The notes under the pieces: model-generated | Seen by the model: only the letters and a program-made list of their open reading frames with translations | The model's database searches: none | Told to the model about the DNA's origin: nothing | In this document: positions 1-5,584 of the stretch, piece by piece | Layout: each line of letters opens with the position of its first letter | Numbering within the stretch: the stretch's first letter is position 1 | Origin: Candidatus Methanomethylophilaceae archaeon | GTDB lineage: Archaea > Thermoplasmatota > Thermoplasmata > Methanomassiliicoccales > Methanomethylophilaceae | NCBI GenBank assembly: GCA_016296195.1 | Contig: JAEDJU010000054.1 | Coordinates: 1 to 7,691, forward strand | Reading direction: 5' to 3' | DNA length: 7,691 bases | Made by a program: the position numbers and the translations under genes

Positions 1-442
1 GGTCGTCGAATCCGCGGACCTTCAGGATGTGAAGGGTGATCCCCGCGGTCATGGCGAAGCTCCTCATGAAATGCAGGTAGAGGGGGTCGGGACAATCCAC
101 ATCCACATAGGGCCTGTCCACCAGGTCAAGGGATGTCGTCACCATGGCATCGTCCATCACGACAGTGGATGTGGCCATCCTCTCGATGGGCCTTCCGTCC
201 ATGGCCTCGGTGAACGCCTTCCCCAGGGTGATGGCCACATCCTCGATGATGTGGTGGTCGTTGTCCCCGTGGGCCTTCAGGACGAGGTCGAATGAGGCGT
301 ACCTTGCCAATGTCTCGACCATGTGCTTCAGGAACTGGATGTCGCACTCGACATCGAACTTTCCCGTGCCGTCTATGTCCAAATCCACGGAGATCTGCGT
401 CTCCCTGGTCCTACGCTCAACTTTAGATGCCCTTCCGGTCAT
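1..442 (-). CDS. hisB: Imidazoleglycerol-phosphate dehydratase HisB, C-terminus cut by window edge
   Basis: Dehydrates imidazole glycerol phosphate to imidazole acetol phosphate in histidine synthesis; a cytosolic metal enzyme that assembles from many subunits. The 147 visible residues contain the N-terminal family pattern around RTRET (11-15), LDIDGTGKF (21-29), FLKHM with His40, the metal-binding block DHHIIEDVAITLG (62-74: His63, His64, Glu67), MDDA (96-99), and the second-half signature TAGITLHI (132-139). No HAD phosphatase domain precedes it, so it is the monofunctional form. It is compact and divergent: the block before DHH is shorter than the usual GDxxxDDHH, the loop after DRPY is clearly shortened, and the usual FLDHM reads FLKHM, though the His is kept. 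The ATG at 442 is the natural start; no strong Shine-Dalgarno precedes it, but a TATA-like element lies about 33 bases upstream. The second HH motif expected near the C-terminus lies beyond the window. Confidence 0.93.
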   Translation of the reverse strand, partial: MTGRASKVERRTRETQISVDLDIDGTGKFDVECDIQFLKHMVETLARYASFDLVLKAHGDNDHHIIEDVAITLGKAFTEAMDGRPIERMATSTVVMDDAMVTTSLDLVDRPYVDVDCPDPLYLHFMRSFAMTAGITLHILKVRGFDD

Positions 443-470
443 TGGTACCGGGAGTACGTTAGAACTGTGA

Positions 471-480
471 TGTAATAAAA
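471..480 (-). promoter_or_regulatory. Possible TATA box for hisB
   Basis: Read on the minus strand this is TTTTATTACA, an AT-rich island in the 48-base gap between the regulator stop and the hisB start. It lies about 33 bases before the ATG, which predicts a transcript starting around 450 with a very short leader and fits the lack of a Shine-Dalgarno site. It could instead be only the T-rich tail that ends the regulator transcript. Based on position and composition only. Confidence 0.4.
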
Positions 481-490
481 GGTTCGGGAG

Positions 491-916
491 TCACGCCTCT
501 TCCTTGACGACGTCATCATCCTCATCGAAGGAGACGATGCAGAGCCTGGGACACTCCATGCACTGACCGAGGTCACCGCTGTATCCCTCGAACACGTAGA
601 GTGCCCTGAGGAGACCGCTGTCCTTGACGAATCCGCAGATCCTGCAGAGTGCCTCGGTGACATCCTCTCCGGCAGCGACGGCATCCGCCGCATCGGCGAT
701 CATACCGTAGAAGTCATCGCGATACGCGCTCTTGTCGATGAGGTTGTTCCCTCCCCTGAGACCCTTTAGGTACTGGGAGACCGCCGCGCTGGTCACACCG
801 AACAGGTGGGCCACCTGGACCTGCGTCATTCCATGTCTCTTGACAAGTTCCTTGGCAAGGGATCCGCGGGCCGTCGGAAGTATATGCGTGACGATCAGTT
901 CACAGGGAAGTTTCAT
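491..916 (-). CDS. XRE/COG2522-type HTH regulator with C-terminal cysteine cluster
   Basis: Small cytosolic DNA-binding protein of 141 residues. The N-terminus, beginning MKLPCE and running into AKELV (21-25), resembles archaeal COG2522 predicted regulators. A helix-turn-helix spans about residues 30-52, with the recognition-helix pattern VTSAAVSQYLKG. The rest is helical, then carries CRIC (Cys91, Cys94) and, after a 24-residue gap, CMECPRLC (Cys119, Cys122, Cys126), ending in an acidic tail. Five clustered cysteines suggest a bound zinc or iron-sulfur centre, or a redox switch; this is inference. I chose the ATG at 916, where the family pattern begins; an upstream in-frame ATG at 928 would add MGVP. 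The TATA element at 940-949 predicts a transcript start near 916-920, which would leave 928 outside the mRNA. The gene lies between hisA and hisB on the same strand, so it may regulate histidine genes, but the target cannot be read from sequence. Confidence 0.82.
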   Translation of the reverse strand: MKLPCELIVTHILPTARGSLAKELVKRHGMTQVQVAHLFGVTSAAVSQYLKGLRGGNNLIDKSAYRDDFYGMIADAADAVAAGEDVTEALCRICGFVKDSGLLRALYVFEGYSGDLGQCMECPRLCIVSFDEDDDVVKEEA

Positions 917-939
917 CGGGACACCCATCTGAACGGCGT

Positions 940-949
940 TTATAATAAC
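940..949 (-). promoter_or_regulatory. TATA box of the regulator gene
   Basis: The minus strand reads TTATTATAAA, a good archaeal TATA element in the 49-base gap after hisA. Its centre is about 25-28 bases from the ATG at 916, the spacing expected for a leaderless transcript. It implies that the regulator, and perhaps hisB, can be transcribed apart from hisGCHA. Confidence 0.55.
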
Positions 950-965
950 TTCGCATGAATGGCTG

Positions 966-1679
966 TTAAGCCTGCCAGGGCGTGTCCCACTCCCAAGGTG
1001 AAATCACATTGGTGTACATGGCTAGACCGACGACCGCACCCTCCGCACCGGCATCGGCGAGGATCTCCGCATCACGCCTGGAGGTGACCCCTCCGGACGC
1101 TATGACCTTGGCGGGACAGCGTGAGATGAAATCCCTGGCCTGGGCCTCGTCTATACCCTTCCTCTGACCCTCCACGTCCACGTTGGTGTTCAGGACGGCG
1201 GCCAGAGGCATGTCGCGGATCCTCTCGAACATGTCCTCGACAGACAGTGCAGCCGACTCCTGCCAGCCCTTGATCGCGATGAGTCCGCCCTTGGTGTCCA
1301 TGGACAGCACAATGTGTCCGGGATGCCTGTCGGCCATCTCCTCGAGCCACTCGGGCTCCTTCACGGCCTTGGTTCCCACGACGACCCTGTCCGCACCGGC
1401 GGAGATGAGTTCATCGATGGTCTCGGAATCCCTGATGCCCCCTCCGACCTCGGCGGGAACATCGTATTCCCTGATGATCCTCTTGAAGATCGGGATGTTG
1501 TTCTCCTTCCCGAACGCACCATCCAGGTCCACGAGGTGGAGGTAGGGTGCACCCTTCTCGACCCACATGCCGGCCACCGCGAGGGGATCGGGCATGACGA
1601 TCTGCTGGCTCCCGGGGACTCCGCCCACGAGCTGCACGACCTGGTGGTCCATCACATCGACTGCGGGGATCATCCTCAT
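966..1679 (-). CDS. hisA: ProFAR isomerase HisA
   Basis: (Beta/alpha)8-barrel enzyme of 237 residues that isomerises ProFAR to PRFAR by an Amadori rearrangement, the step before the HisHF glutamine amidotransferase. The N-terminus MRMIPAVDVMD with VVQLVGG is HisA-type (HisF would read IPCLDV). The two catalytic Asp residues are Asp8 and Asp128 (in LSMDTKGG). Phosphate-binding loops are VGGGIRD (78-84) and SGGVTS (195-200). The strand-6 region reads NTNVDVEGQRKG rather than the common YTDIxRDG. The start at 1679 overlaps the hisH stop as ATGA. A Shine-Dalgarno GGAGGG at 1686-1691 sits six bases upstream, favouring 1679 over the second ATG at 1673. The reading frame stays open further upstream, but that part only shadows hisH. 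Ends in TAA. Confidence 0.96.
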   Translation of the reverse strand: MRMIPAVDVMDHQVVQLVGGVPGSQQIVMPDPLAVAGMWVEKGAPYLHLVDLDGAFGKENNIPIFKRIIREYDVPAEVGGGIRDSETIDELISAGADRVVVGTKAVKEPEWLEEMADRHPGHIVLSMDTKGGLIAIKGWQESAALSVEDMFERIRDMPLAAVLNTNVDVEGQRKGIDEAQARDFISRCPAKVIASGGVTSRRDAEILADAGAEGAVVGLAMYTNVISPWEWDTPWQA

Positions 1680-2281
1680 GCGAGTCCCTCCGCGAAGGAG
1701 ATGAAGTTCTCCAGGAACCTCCTTCCCGACCTGCTGCTCTTCTCGGGGTGGAACTGGGTTCCGTATGCGTTGTATCTTCTGAAGAATGAGGGAAATGTCA
1801 CACCCTCGTACTCGGTGGTCCCAACGGTGATGGAATCGTCCGAGGGGTTGCCGTAGTAGGAGTGGACGAAGTAGAAGTTGCGGTCGGTGACGCCGTCCAT
1901 CAGGGCATCGCCGCTCTCGACCTGGTTCCAACCCATGTGGGGGACCATCCTGCAGGGGAGCTTCTCGACCCTTCCGTCGTATATTCCCAGACCGGGGGAG
2001 GTACCCTCGTCACTGCCCTCGAACATGATCTGCATACCGATGCAGATACCGAGTGTGGGGACTCCAGAGGAGACCTTCTCGCGGATCATGTCCCTGTAGG
2101 GGAGGAGACGCTCCATGGATTTGTTGAATGCGCCGACGCCGGGGAAGACGATGCACTCGGCATCCTCCAGCTTTGACATGTCGGTGATGACCTCGACCTC
2201 CGCACCGCACATCTCCAGGGACCTGCGGATGGAGTAGAGATTGCCAACACCGTAATCTGTGATCGTGACCTTCAGCGACAT
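1676..2281 (-). CDS. hisH: Imidazole glycerol phosphate synthase, glutamine amidotransferase subunit HisH
   Basis: Class I glutamine amidotransferase of 201 residues that makes ammonia from glutamine and passes it to HisF, giving IGP and AICAR. The nucleophile is Cys80 in LGICIGMQ (usually LGICLGMQ); the other triad residues are His178 and Glu180 in QFHPEKS. Other family marks are DYGVGNLYS (9-17), PGVGAF (47-52) and the PHMGWNQ segment (114-120) near the HisF interface. Length is normal. The start overlaps the end of hisC by ten bases, with a nine-base Shine-Dalgarno inside hisC, so translation is coupled. The partner hisF is not in the window and is probably further downstream, past hisB. 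Confidence 0.97.
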   Translation of the reverse strand: MSLKVTITDYGVGNLYSIRRSLEMCGAEVEVITDMSKLEDAECIVFPGVGAFNKSMERLLPYRDMIREKVSSGVPTLGICIGMQIMFEGSDEGTSPGLGIYDGRVEKLPCRMVPHMGWNQVESGDALMDGVTDRNFYFVHSYYGNPSDDSITVGTTEYEGVTFPSFFRRYNAYGTQFHPEKSSRSGRRFLENFISFAEGLA

Positions 2282-3327
2282 CCGGAGATCACCTCTTCGG
2301 CTTTCTCCAGCAGGATCGCGTTGAGCTCCGCGGTTCCCACGGTGGTCCTGACACAGTTCTCGGTCCTGCGCTTGGCGCCGAAGTCACGGATGAGCACTCC
2401 GCGCTCCTTGAGTCCCTGCACGAGCTCCTTGTGATCGATGGGAGCCCTGGCGAGTATGAAGTTGGAATCGGACGGGAACGTCTCGAAGCCAAGTTTCCTG
2501 AGACCTGCATCCAGCTTGGGCCTCTGCTCCCTGACCATCTCCACGCTCCTCCTGATGAAGTCCTGGTCCTTGACGGCGGCGATCGCCGCACCCTCGCTGA
2601 CCATGTTGAGGGAATAGGGGATCTTGACACGCATCATCATGTCGGCGAGCTTCCTGTTGGCCGCCGCGTATCCGACACGGAGTGCCGCCATCGCATATGC
2701 CTTGGAGAACGTCCTGAGAACCACCAGGTTGTCGAACTCGTCGACCCTGCGGATCATGGCGTCGTCGGCATACTCGGCGTATGCCTCGTCCACAACGACG
2801 ATACCGTTGAACCTGGAGAGGATCTCCTCGATGTCCTTCTGCCTGAAGCAATTACCCGTGGGGTTGTTGGGCGAGGGCATGATGGCGACCTTGGCATCCT
2901 GCTTAACGATCTCGTCCACATCCAGCTGGAAATCCTCGGTCAGGTCGACCTCGTGGGCCTTCCCGCCGTTCATCTCCACGAAGTAGTCGTAGAGGGTGTA
3001 TGAGGGAACGGGCACGACACTGTTGTCGCCCCAGTTTGTGAACGTCTTGAAGGTGACGTCCAGCATCTCGTCGGAACCGTTACCGGCGATGAAGTTGTCC
3101 TTGTCCAGACCGTAGAGCTCCCCGAGGGCCTCCCTGAGACCGTTGGAGTAGGTGTTGGGATAACCGTTGAGGTCCCATCTGTTCTCGGCCAGGTATTTCT
3201 CCGCCGCGGGATTGGATCCCAGGACGTTGGTGTTGGTGTCCAGCCTGATCTCACCGTTGAGCTTCGGGTTGTAGTAGACCTCGAAGTTCCTGGTGGTCTC
3301 CCTCATGATCTCGTTGGTGAGATTCAT
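2272..3327 (-). CDS. hisC: Histidinol-phosphate aminotransferase HisC
   Basis: Fold-type I PLP enzyme of 351 residues, a homodimer in the family, which transaminates imidazole acetol phosphate to histidinol phosphate with glutamate as donor. Visible features are GNGSDE (82-87), PSYTLY (108-113), SPNNPTG (152-158), VVVDEAYAEY (177-186; Asp180 pairs with the PLP ring nitrogen and Tyr183 lies nearby), the Schiff-base lysine Lys209 in RTFSKAYAMAALRVGY, and a late arginine in VRTTVG (326-331) that binds substrate carboxylate or phosphate. Length is typical. The ATG at 3327 directly follows the hisG stop with no gap, and a GGTGGAG Shine-Dalgarno at 3331-3337 lies within the end of hisG. Aromatic aminotransferases are close relatives, but the his-cluster position settles the role. 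Confidence 0.96.
   Translation of the reverse strand: MNLTNEIMRETTRNFEVYYNPKLNGEIRLDTNTNVLGSNPAAEKYLAENRWDLNGYPNTYSNGLREALGELYGLDKDNFIAGNGSDEMLDVTFKTFTNWGDNSVVPVPSYTLYDYFVEMNGGKAHEVDLTEDFQLDVDEIVKQDAKVAIMPSPNNPTGNCFRQKDIEEILSRFNGIVVVDEAYAEYADDAMIRRVDEFDNLVVLRTFSKAYAMAALRVGYAAANRKLADMMMRVKIPYSLNMVSEGAAIAAVKDQDFIRRSVEMVREQRPKLDAGLRKLGFETFPSDSNFILARAPIDHKELVQGLKERGVLIRDFGAKRRTENCVRTTVGTAELNAILLEKAEEVISGCR
2287..2295 (-). promoter_or_regulatory. Strong Shine-Dalgarno for hisH inside hisC
   Basis: The minus strand reads GAGGTGATC, complementary over nine bases to the usual archaeal 16S 3' end, five bases before the hisH ATG. It fixes the hisH start and shows that internal genes of this operon use leadered initiation. 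Confidence 0.75.
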
Positions 3328-4191
3328 TCACTCCACCAGCCTCTCGATGGGCGTGGTGAGGATTCCCTTGGCGCCCAGTTTCTTGAGCTCGGAGATGGTG
3401 TGGAACACCTTGTCGGTGTCGATGACCGCGTGGACGGCGACGAACCTGTCATCGCCTGCGATCTCCAAGACGGTGGGACCTCCGATACCGGGGATGATCT
3501 TCTCGACATCGACGAGCCTGTCCTTGGGGATGTCGGCCATGAGGTACTTCTTGTCCTCGGCGACGATGACGCTCTCGATGGAGTCCACTAGCTCCTCGAT
3601 CTCCGCACTGTACTTGGAGAGGGCCTGCTCGGATGTGATGACGGCTGCCTGGGACTCGACGATGGTGCCGACCTCCCTGAGCCTGTTCATCCTGAGTGTG
3701 GATCCGGTGGAGACAAGGTCCACGATGTAATCGGAGATGCCGAGATAGGGCATGATCTCCGCCGCTCCCGTGACGACGATCACGCTCACATGCTTCCCGA
3801 GGGACTCGAAGTACCTCTTGGTGAGGTTCGGGAACGATGTGGCGATCCTGCTGCCGTCCTTGATCTGGGAGACATCGGTGATTCCGGATTCGTCGGGTGC
3901 CGCGACTGCCAGGTGGCAGTATCCGAAGCGCAGGTTGAGCACGTTCTTGAGATCATGACCGGATTCCGCGAGCTCGTCGAGCCCGGTGATACCTGCGTCT
4001 ATGGCCCCGGCCGCTATGAACTCGGGGATGTCCTGTGCACGAACGAACATGACCTCGATGTCCTGGTTCCTGATCTTGACATACAGCTTCCTGCCTATGT
4101 CCTCCCCAAGGTCCAGACCGGCCTTGGTCAGGAGTTCGATCGTCCTCTCGTTCAGCCTTCCTTTGTTCGGAACACCCAGTTTAAGTGTCAT
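3328..4191 (-). CDS. hisG: ATP phosphoribosyltransferase HisG, long form
   Basis: First committed enzyme of histidine synthesis: condenses ATP and PRPP to phosphoribosyl-ATP. The 287 residues match the long, HisZ-independent form. A periplasmic-binding-protein-like catalytic part begins MTLKLGVPNKGRL and includes DAGITGLDEL (65-74) and the PRPP loop DLVSTGSTLR (158-167). A C-terminal ACT-like regulatory domain (about 210-287) contains PGIGGPTV (234-241) and ends GAKGILTTPIERL. Histidine feedback inhibition is expected from this domain. I chose the ATG at 4191, since a Shine-Dalgarno (4198-4204) is correctly placed and the family begins here; an in-frame ATG at 4206 would add five residues. 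First gene of the hisGCHA unit, with its own promoter region 67 bases after the SMR pair. Confidence 0.96.
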   Translation of the reverse strand: MTLKLGVPNKGRLNERTIELLTKAGLDLGEDIGRKLYVKIRNQDIEVMFVRAQDIPEFIAAGAIDAGITGLDELAESGHDLKNVLNLRFGYCHLAVAAPDESGITDVSQIKDGSRIATSFPNLTKRYFESLGKHVSVIVVTGAAEIMPYLGISDYIVDLVSTGSTLRMNRLREVGTIVESQAAVITSEQALSKYSAEIEELVDSIESVIVAEDKKYLMADIPKDRLVDVEKIIPGIGGPTVLEIAGDDRFVAVHAVIDTDKVFHTISELKKLGAKGILTTPIERLVE

Positions 4192-4197
4192 TTGAGT

Positions 4198-4204
4198 CCT
4201 CACC
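4198..4204 (-). promoter_or_regulatory. Shine-Dalgarno deciding the hisG start
   Basis: The minus strand reads GGTGAGG, six bases before the ATG at 4191. It overlaps the alternative upstream ATG at 4206, so it supports the shorter HisG. Confidence 0.65.
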
Positions 4205-4225
4205 ATCTTCGTATTAAAGAGGACT

Positions 4226-4240
4226 AGATAAGTTTTATCT
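4226..4240 (-). promoter_or_regulatory. hisG promoter region with inverted repeat
   Basis: A perfect inverted repeat AGATAA-GTT-TTATCT (six-base arms, three-base spacer) lies in the 67-base gap between the SMR pair and hisG. On the minus strand it is AT-rich (ATAAAACTTATC) and about 40 bases before the hisG ATG, so it may contain or overlap the TATA box, giving a leader of about 15-20 bases that holds the Shine-Dalgarno. A second AT-rich block, TCTTTAATAC (4211-4220), is the other TATA candidate. The symmetry suggests a regulator site, possibly for histidine genes; that role is inferred. Confidence 0.45.
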
Positions 4241-4244
4241 GGAT

Positions 4245-4257
4245 GGCCTGAAGGGCC
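4245..4257 (-). other. Short GC hairpin after the SMR pair
   Basis: GGCC-TGAAG-GGCC can form a four-bp stem with a five-base loop just after the stop of the second SMR gene. No T-tract follows on the minus strand, so it is at best a weak terminator or mRNA-end structure. Confidence 0.25.
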
Positions 4258-4258
4258 C

Positions 4259-4591
4259 TCAGGACTCGTCCGTCACGAGGTTCAGACCGACTATCCCGCC
4301 GATCACCATGGCCAGGAAGACGAATCCCAGGAGCGATATGGTCTCCCCGAAAAGCAGTATCCCGGAGACCACCGACATGACGGCACCGATACCGACCCAC
4401 ACGGCATAGGCGGGACCGACGGGGAGGCCCCTCTTCAGACCCATGTTCAGCAGGATGACGCTGACGAAGAGGAACGCTATCGTCAGTGCGGTGTAGAGTG
4501 GAACAGTGAACCCGTCGGACATCTTCATGAAGACCGCCCAAACGGCCTCCACCATGCCTCCCATGAGGATGAAGAGCCAAGAGCGGCTCAT
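4259..4591 (-). CDS. SMR-family transporter, second subunit (Gdx/SugE-like)
   Basis: Four-helix membrane protein of 110 residues, the normal SMR length, that exchanges a cationic substrate for protons. The essential membrane glutamate is Glu15 in GGMVEAVWAV; the ExxW pattern is closer to Gdx/SugE guanidinium exporters than to EmrE-type QacC drug pumps. The conserved helix-3 block PVGPAYAVWVGIGAV (57-71) is present. Helices lie at about 4-22, 29-50, 57-81 and 86-106. Basic residues sit at the N-terminus and loop 2 (Arg3, Lys53, Arg54), while loop 3 has none, predicting N-terminus inside, opposite to its partner. The ATG at 4591 overlaps the partner's stop as ATGA and has a GGGGGTG ribosome site upstream. 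The frame continues open upstream, but there it only shadows the partner gene. Substrate is not proven by sequence. Confidence 0.9.
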   Translation of the reverse strand: MSRSWLFILMGGMVEAVWAVFMKMSDGFTVPLYTALTIAFLFVSVILLNMGLKRGLPVGPAYAVWVGIGAVMSVVSGILLFGETISLLGFVFLAMVIGGIVGLNLVTDES

Positions 4592-4926
4592 GCGTGCACC
4601 CCCGAGGTGAGCTGCAATCCGACCACGCCCGCGATGATCATGAAGACGAGCATGACCTTGACACGGTCGATGCGCTCCTTGTACAGGACCACACCCACCA
4701 GCAACGTGAACACGGCACCTATGCCCGTCCAGACGGAATACGCTATACCGACGTTCATGGTCCTCATGGCGAAGGACATGCACATGGGGCTGACGATCAT
4801 GAAGATGACGGCGAAGGCCCCCCATAGGAGATTCCCAGTGTCATTGTACTTCTTCAGACCTATGACCCACACAGGCTCCAGGAGTCCGCCCACTATGACC
4901 CACAACAACGCCATGTCCATGTTCAT
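4588..4926 (-). CDS. SMR-family transporter, first subunit (Gdx/SugE-like)
   Basis: Four-helix inner-membrane SMR protein of 112 residues. The key glutamate is Glu17 in GGLLEPVWVIGLKKY, very close to SugE/Gdx and YkkC-type subunits (GLLExVWxxGLK). The helix-3 block VGIAYSVWTGIGAVF (59-73) matches the family. Basic residues cluster in loop 1 (Lys25, Lys26) and loop 3 (Lys83, Arg85, Arg88, Lys90), with only Arg55 in loop 2, which predicts the N-terminus outside, opposite to the following gene. The two probably form an antiparallel heterodimer, exporting guanidinium or a similar small cation. The start is uncertain: ATGs at 4926, 4920 and 4914 all give plausible proteins, none with a clear ribosome site; a weak AT-rich element at 4941-4947 would suit a leaderless start near 4920. 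The pair is divergent from the gene at 5035. Confidence 0.9.
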   Translation of the reverse strand: MNMDMALLWVIVGGLLEPVWVIGLKKYNDTGNLLWGAFAVIFMIVSPMCMSFAMRTMNVGIAYSVWTGIGAVFTLLVGVVLYKERIDRVKVMLVFMIIAGVVGLQLTSGVHA

Positions 4927-5002
4927 CCGGAGATGGAACTGGTATTTGGGCCTTGAGACCGGTGCCGTAACAGACCTGAAAAAACATCCCCATTCTGTCC
5001 CG

Positions 5003-5010
5003 CTTTATCT
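5003..5010 (+). promoter_or_regulatory. TATA box for the 5035 gene
   Basis: CTTTATCT lies in the 108-base divergent gap, about 28 bases before the ATG at 5035. That spacing, and no Shine-Dalgarno before the ATG, points to a leaderless or near-leaderless transcript for the two-gene plus-strand unit. Confidence 0.5.
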
Positions 5011-5034
5011 ACCAGACACCCTTTTCCACTAGCC

Positions 5035-5574
5035 ATGGAACTGGAGGAGGTCCTGCAGGGTATCAGGAACGAGCGCGGTGTGTTCAGGGCGGAGGTCATG
5101 CCCGAATCGCTCTGTCGCTCCATAGTCGAGGAGGAATCCACCGTCACCGCCGCCGGCGGATCGATGGGGGTCAGGAACCTCGGCCTTGAGGACTTCATGA
5201 GGAGGAACACCCACATCGTGGCGTTCGTCCGTTCCGGATTCGAGAACCCCTCGGGAACGTCCATGAGGATGGTCGATGAGGCCGGGAACGTCATAGGCCA
5301 TAACATATCCCTCAGGGATGCCCCCAGGTACATGGGCAGATCGGAGGTCACATTCCTGTCAGATGACTTTGTGATGTACAACGATGTCCAGGTCGTGGGA
5401 TCCACATCCATGGAGATGCTCGGCCTGCCCTATCGTGGGAGGGACGGGTGGATCCCGGAATCCGCGGAACCCGTCATATGGTTCTCATCCACAAGCAGTT
5501 CGATGATGATACACAGGCACTTCGACCAACCCGTGGAGGACCTCGCCACGGCGATGATCGGTCTGAACCTGTGA
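5035..5574 (+). CDS. Hypothetical soluble protein, first gene of unit with FrnE-like oxidoreductase
   Basis: I do not recognise this 179-residue protein. It has no signal peptide, no membrane helix and a single cysteine (Cys27). It looks like a mixed alpha/beta globular protein: a short acidic helix at the start (MELEEVLQGI), a middle with alternating hydrophobic segments (IVAFV at 61-65, VTFLSDDFVMYNDVQVVG at about 104-121), and a Ser-rich segment FSSTSSSMMIHRHF near the C-terminus before a last helix. Codon use is like its neighbours and the reading frame is intact. The ATG at 5035 follows a TATA element at leaderless distance. Its stop is ten bases before the ATG of the FrnE-like gene, whose ribosome site overlaps this stop, so the two are almost certainly co-transcribed. 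A link to thiol or redox biology is inferred from that pairing alone. Confidence 0.8.
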   Translation: MELEEVLQGIRNERGVFRAEVMPESLCRSIVEEESTVTAAGGSMGVRNLGLEDFMRRNTHIVAFVRSGFENPSGTSMRMVDEAGNVIGHNISLRDAPRYMGRSEVTFLSDDFVMYNDVQVVGSTSMEMLGLPYRGRDGWIPESAEPVIWFSSTSSSMMIHRHFDQPVEDLATAMIGLNL

Positions 5575-5578
5575 GGTG
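5573..5578 (+). promoter_or_regulatory. Shine-Dalgarno deciding the start of the FrnE-like gene
   Basis: GAGGTG overlaps the stop codon of the upstream gene and lies six bases before the ATG at 5585. It includes the in-frame GTG at 5576, which makes that GTG unlikely to be the start. Confidence 0.7.
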
Positions 5579-5584
5579 AACAAG

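Noticed and set aside
1314..1856. Open frame of 180 codons on the plus strand antisense to hisA and hisH
   Set aside because: It crosses the boundary of two well-defined genes and shows only shadow composition.
1680..1931. N-terminal extension of hisA giving a 321-residue protein
   Set aside because: The extension overlaps hisH in another frame, is Arg/Pro-rich and unlike HisA; the family start and a Shine-Dalgarno lie at 1679.
2431..3003. Open frame of 190 codons on the plus strand antisense to hisC
   Set aside because: Low-complexity shadow of hisC with no ribosome site or family resemblance.
4592..4825. N-terminal extension of the second SMR protein giving 188 residues
   Set aside because: It is a His/Arg-rich shadow of the first SMR gene; family length and the ATGA overlap place the start at 4591.
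4927..5000. Possible guanidine riboswitch upstream of the SMR pair
   Set aside because: The leader has a short ggtct repeat and an ACGG, but I could not form the paired ACGR hairpins or any other known guanidine aptamer; the predicted leader is also very short.
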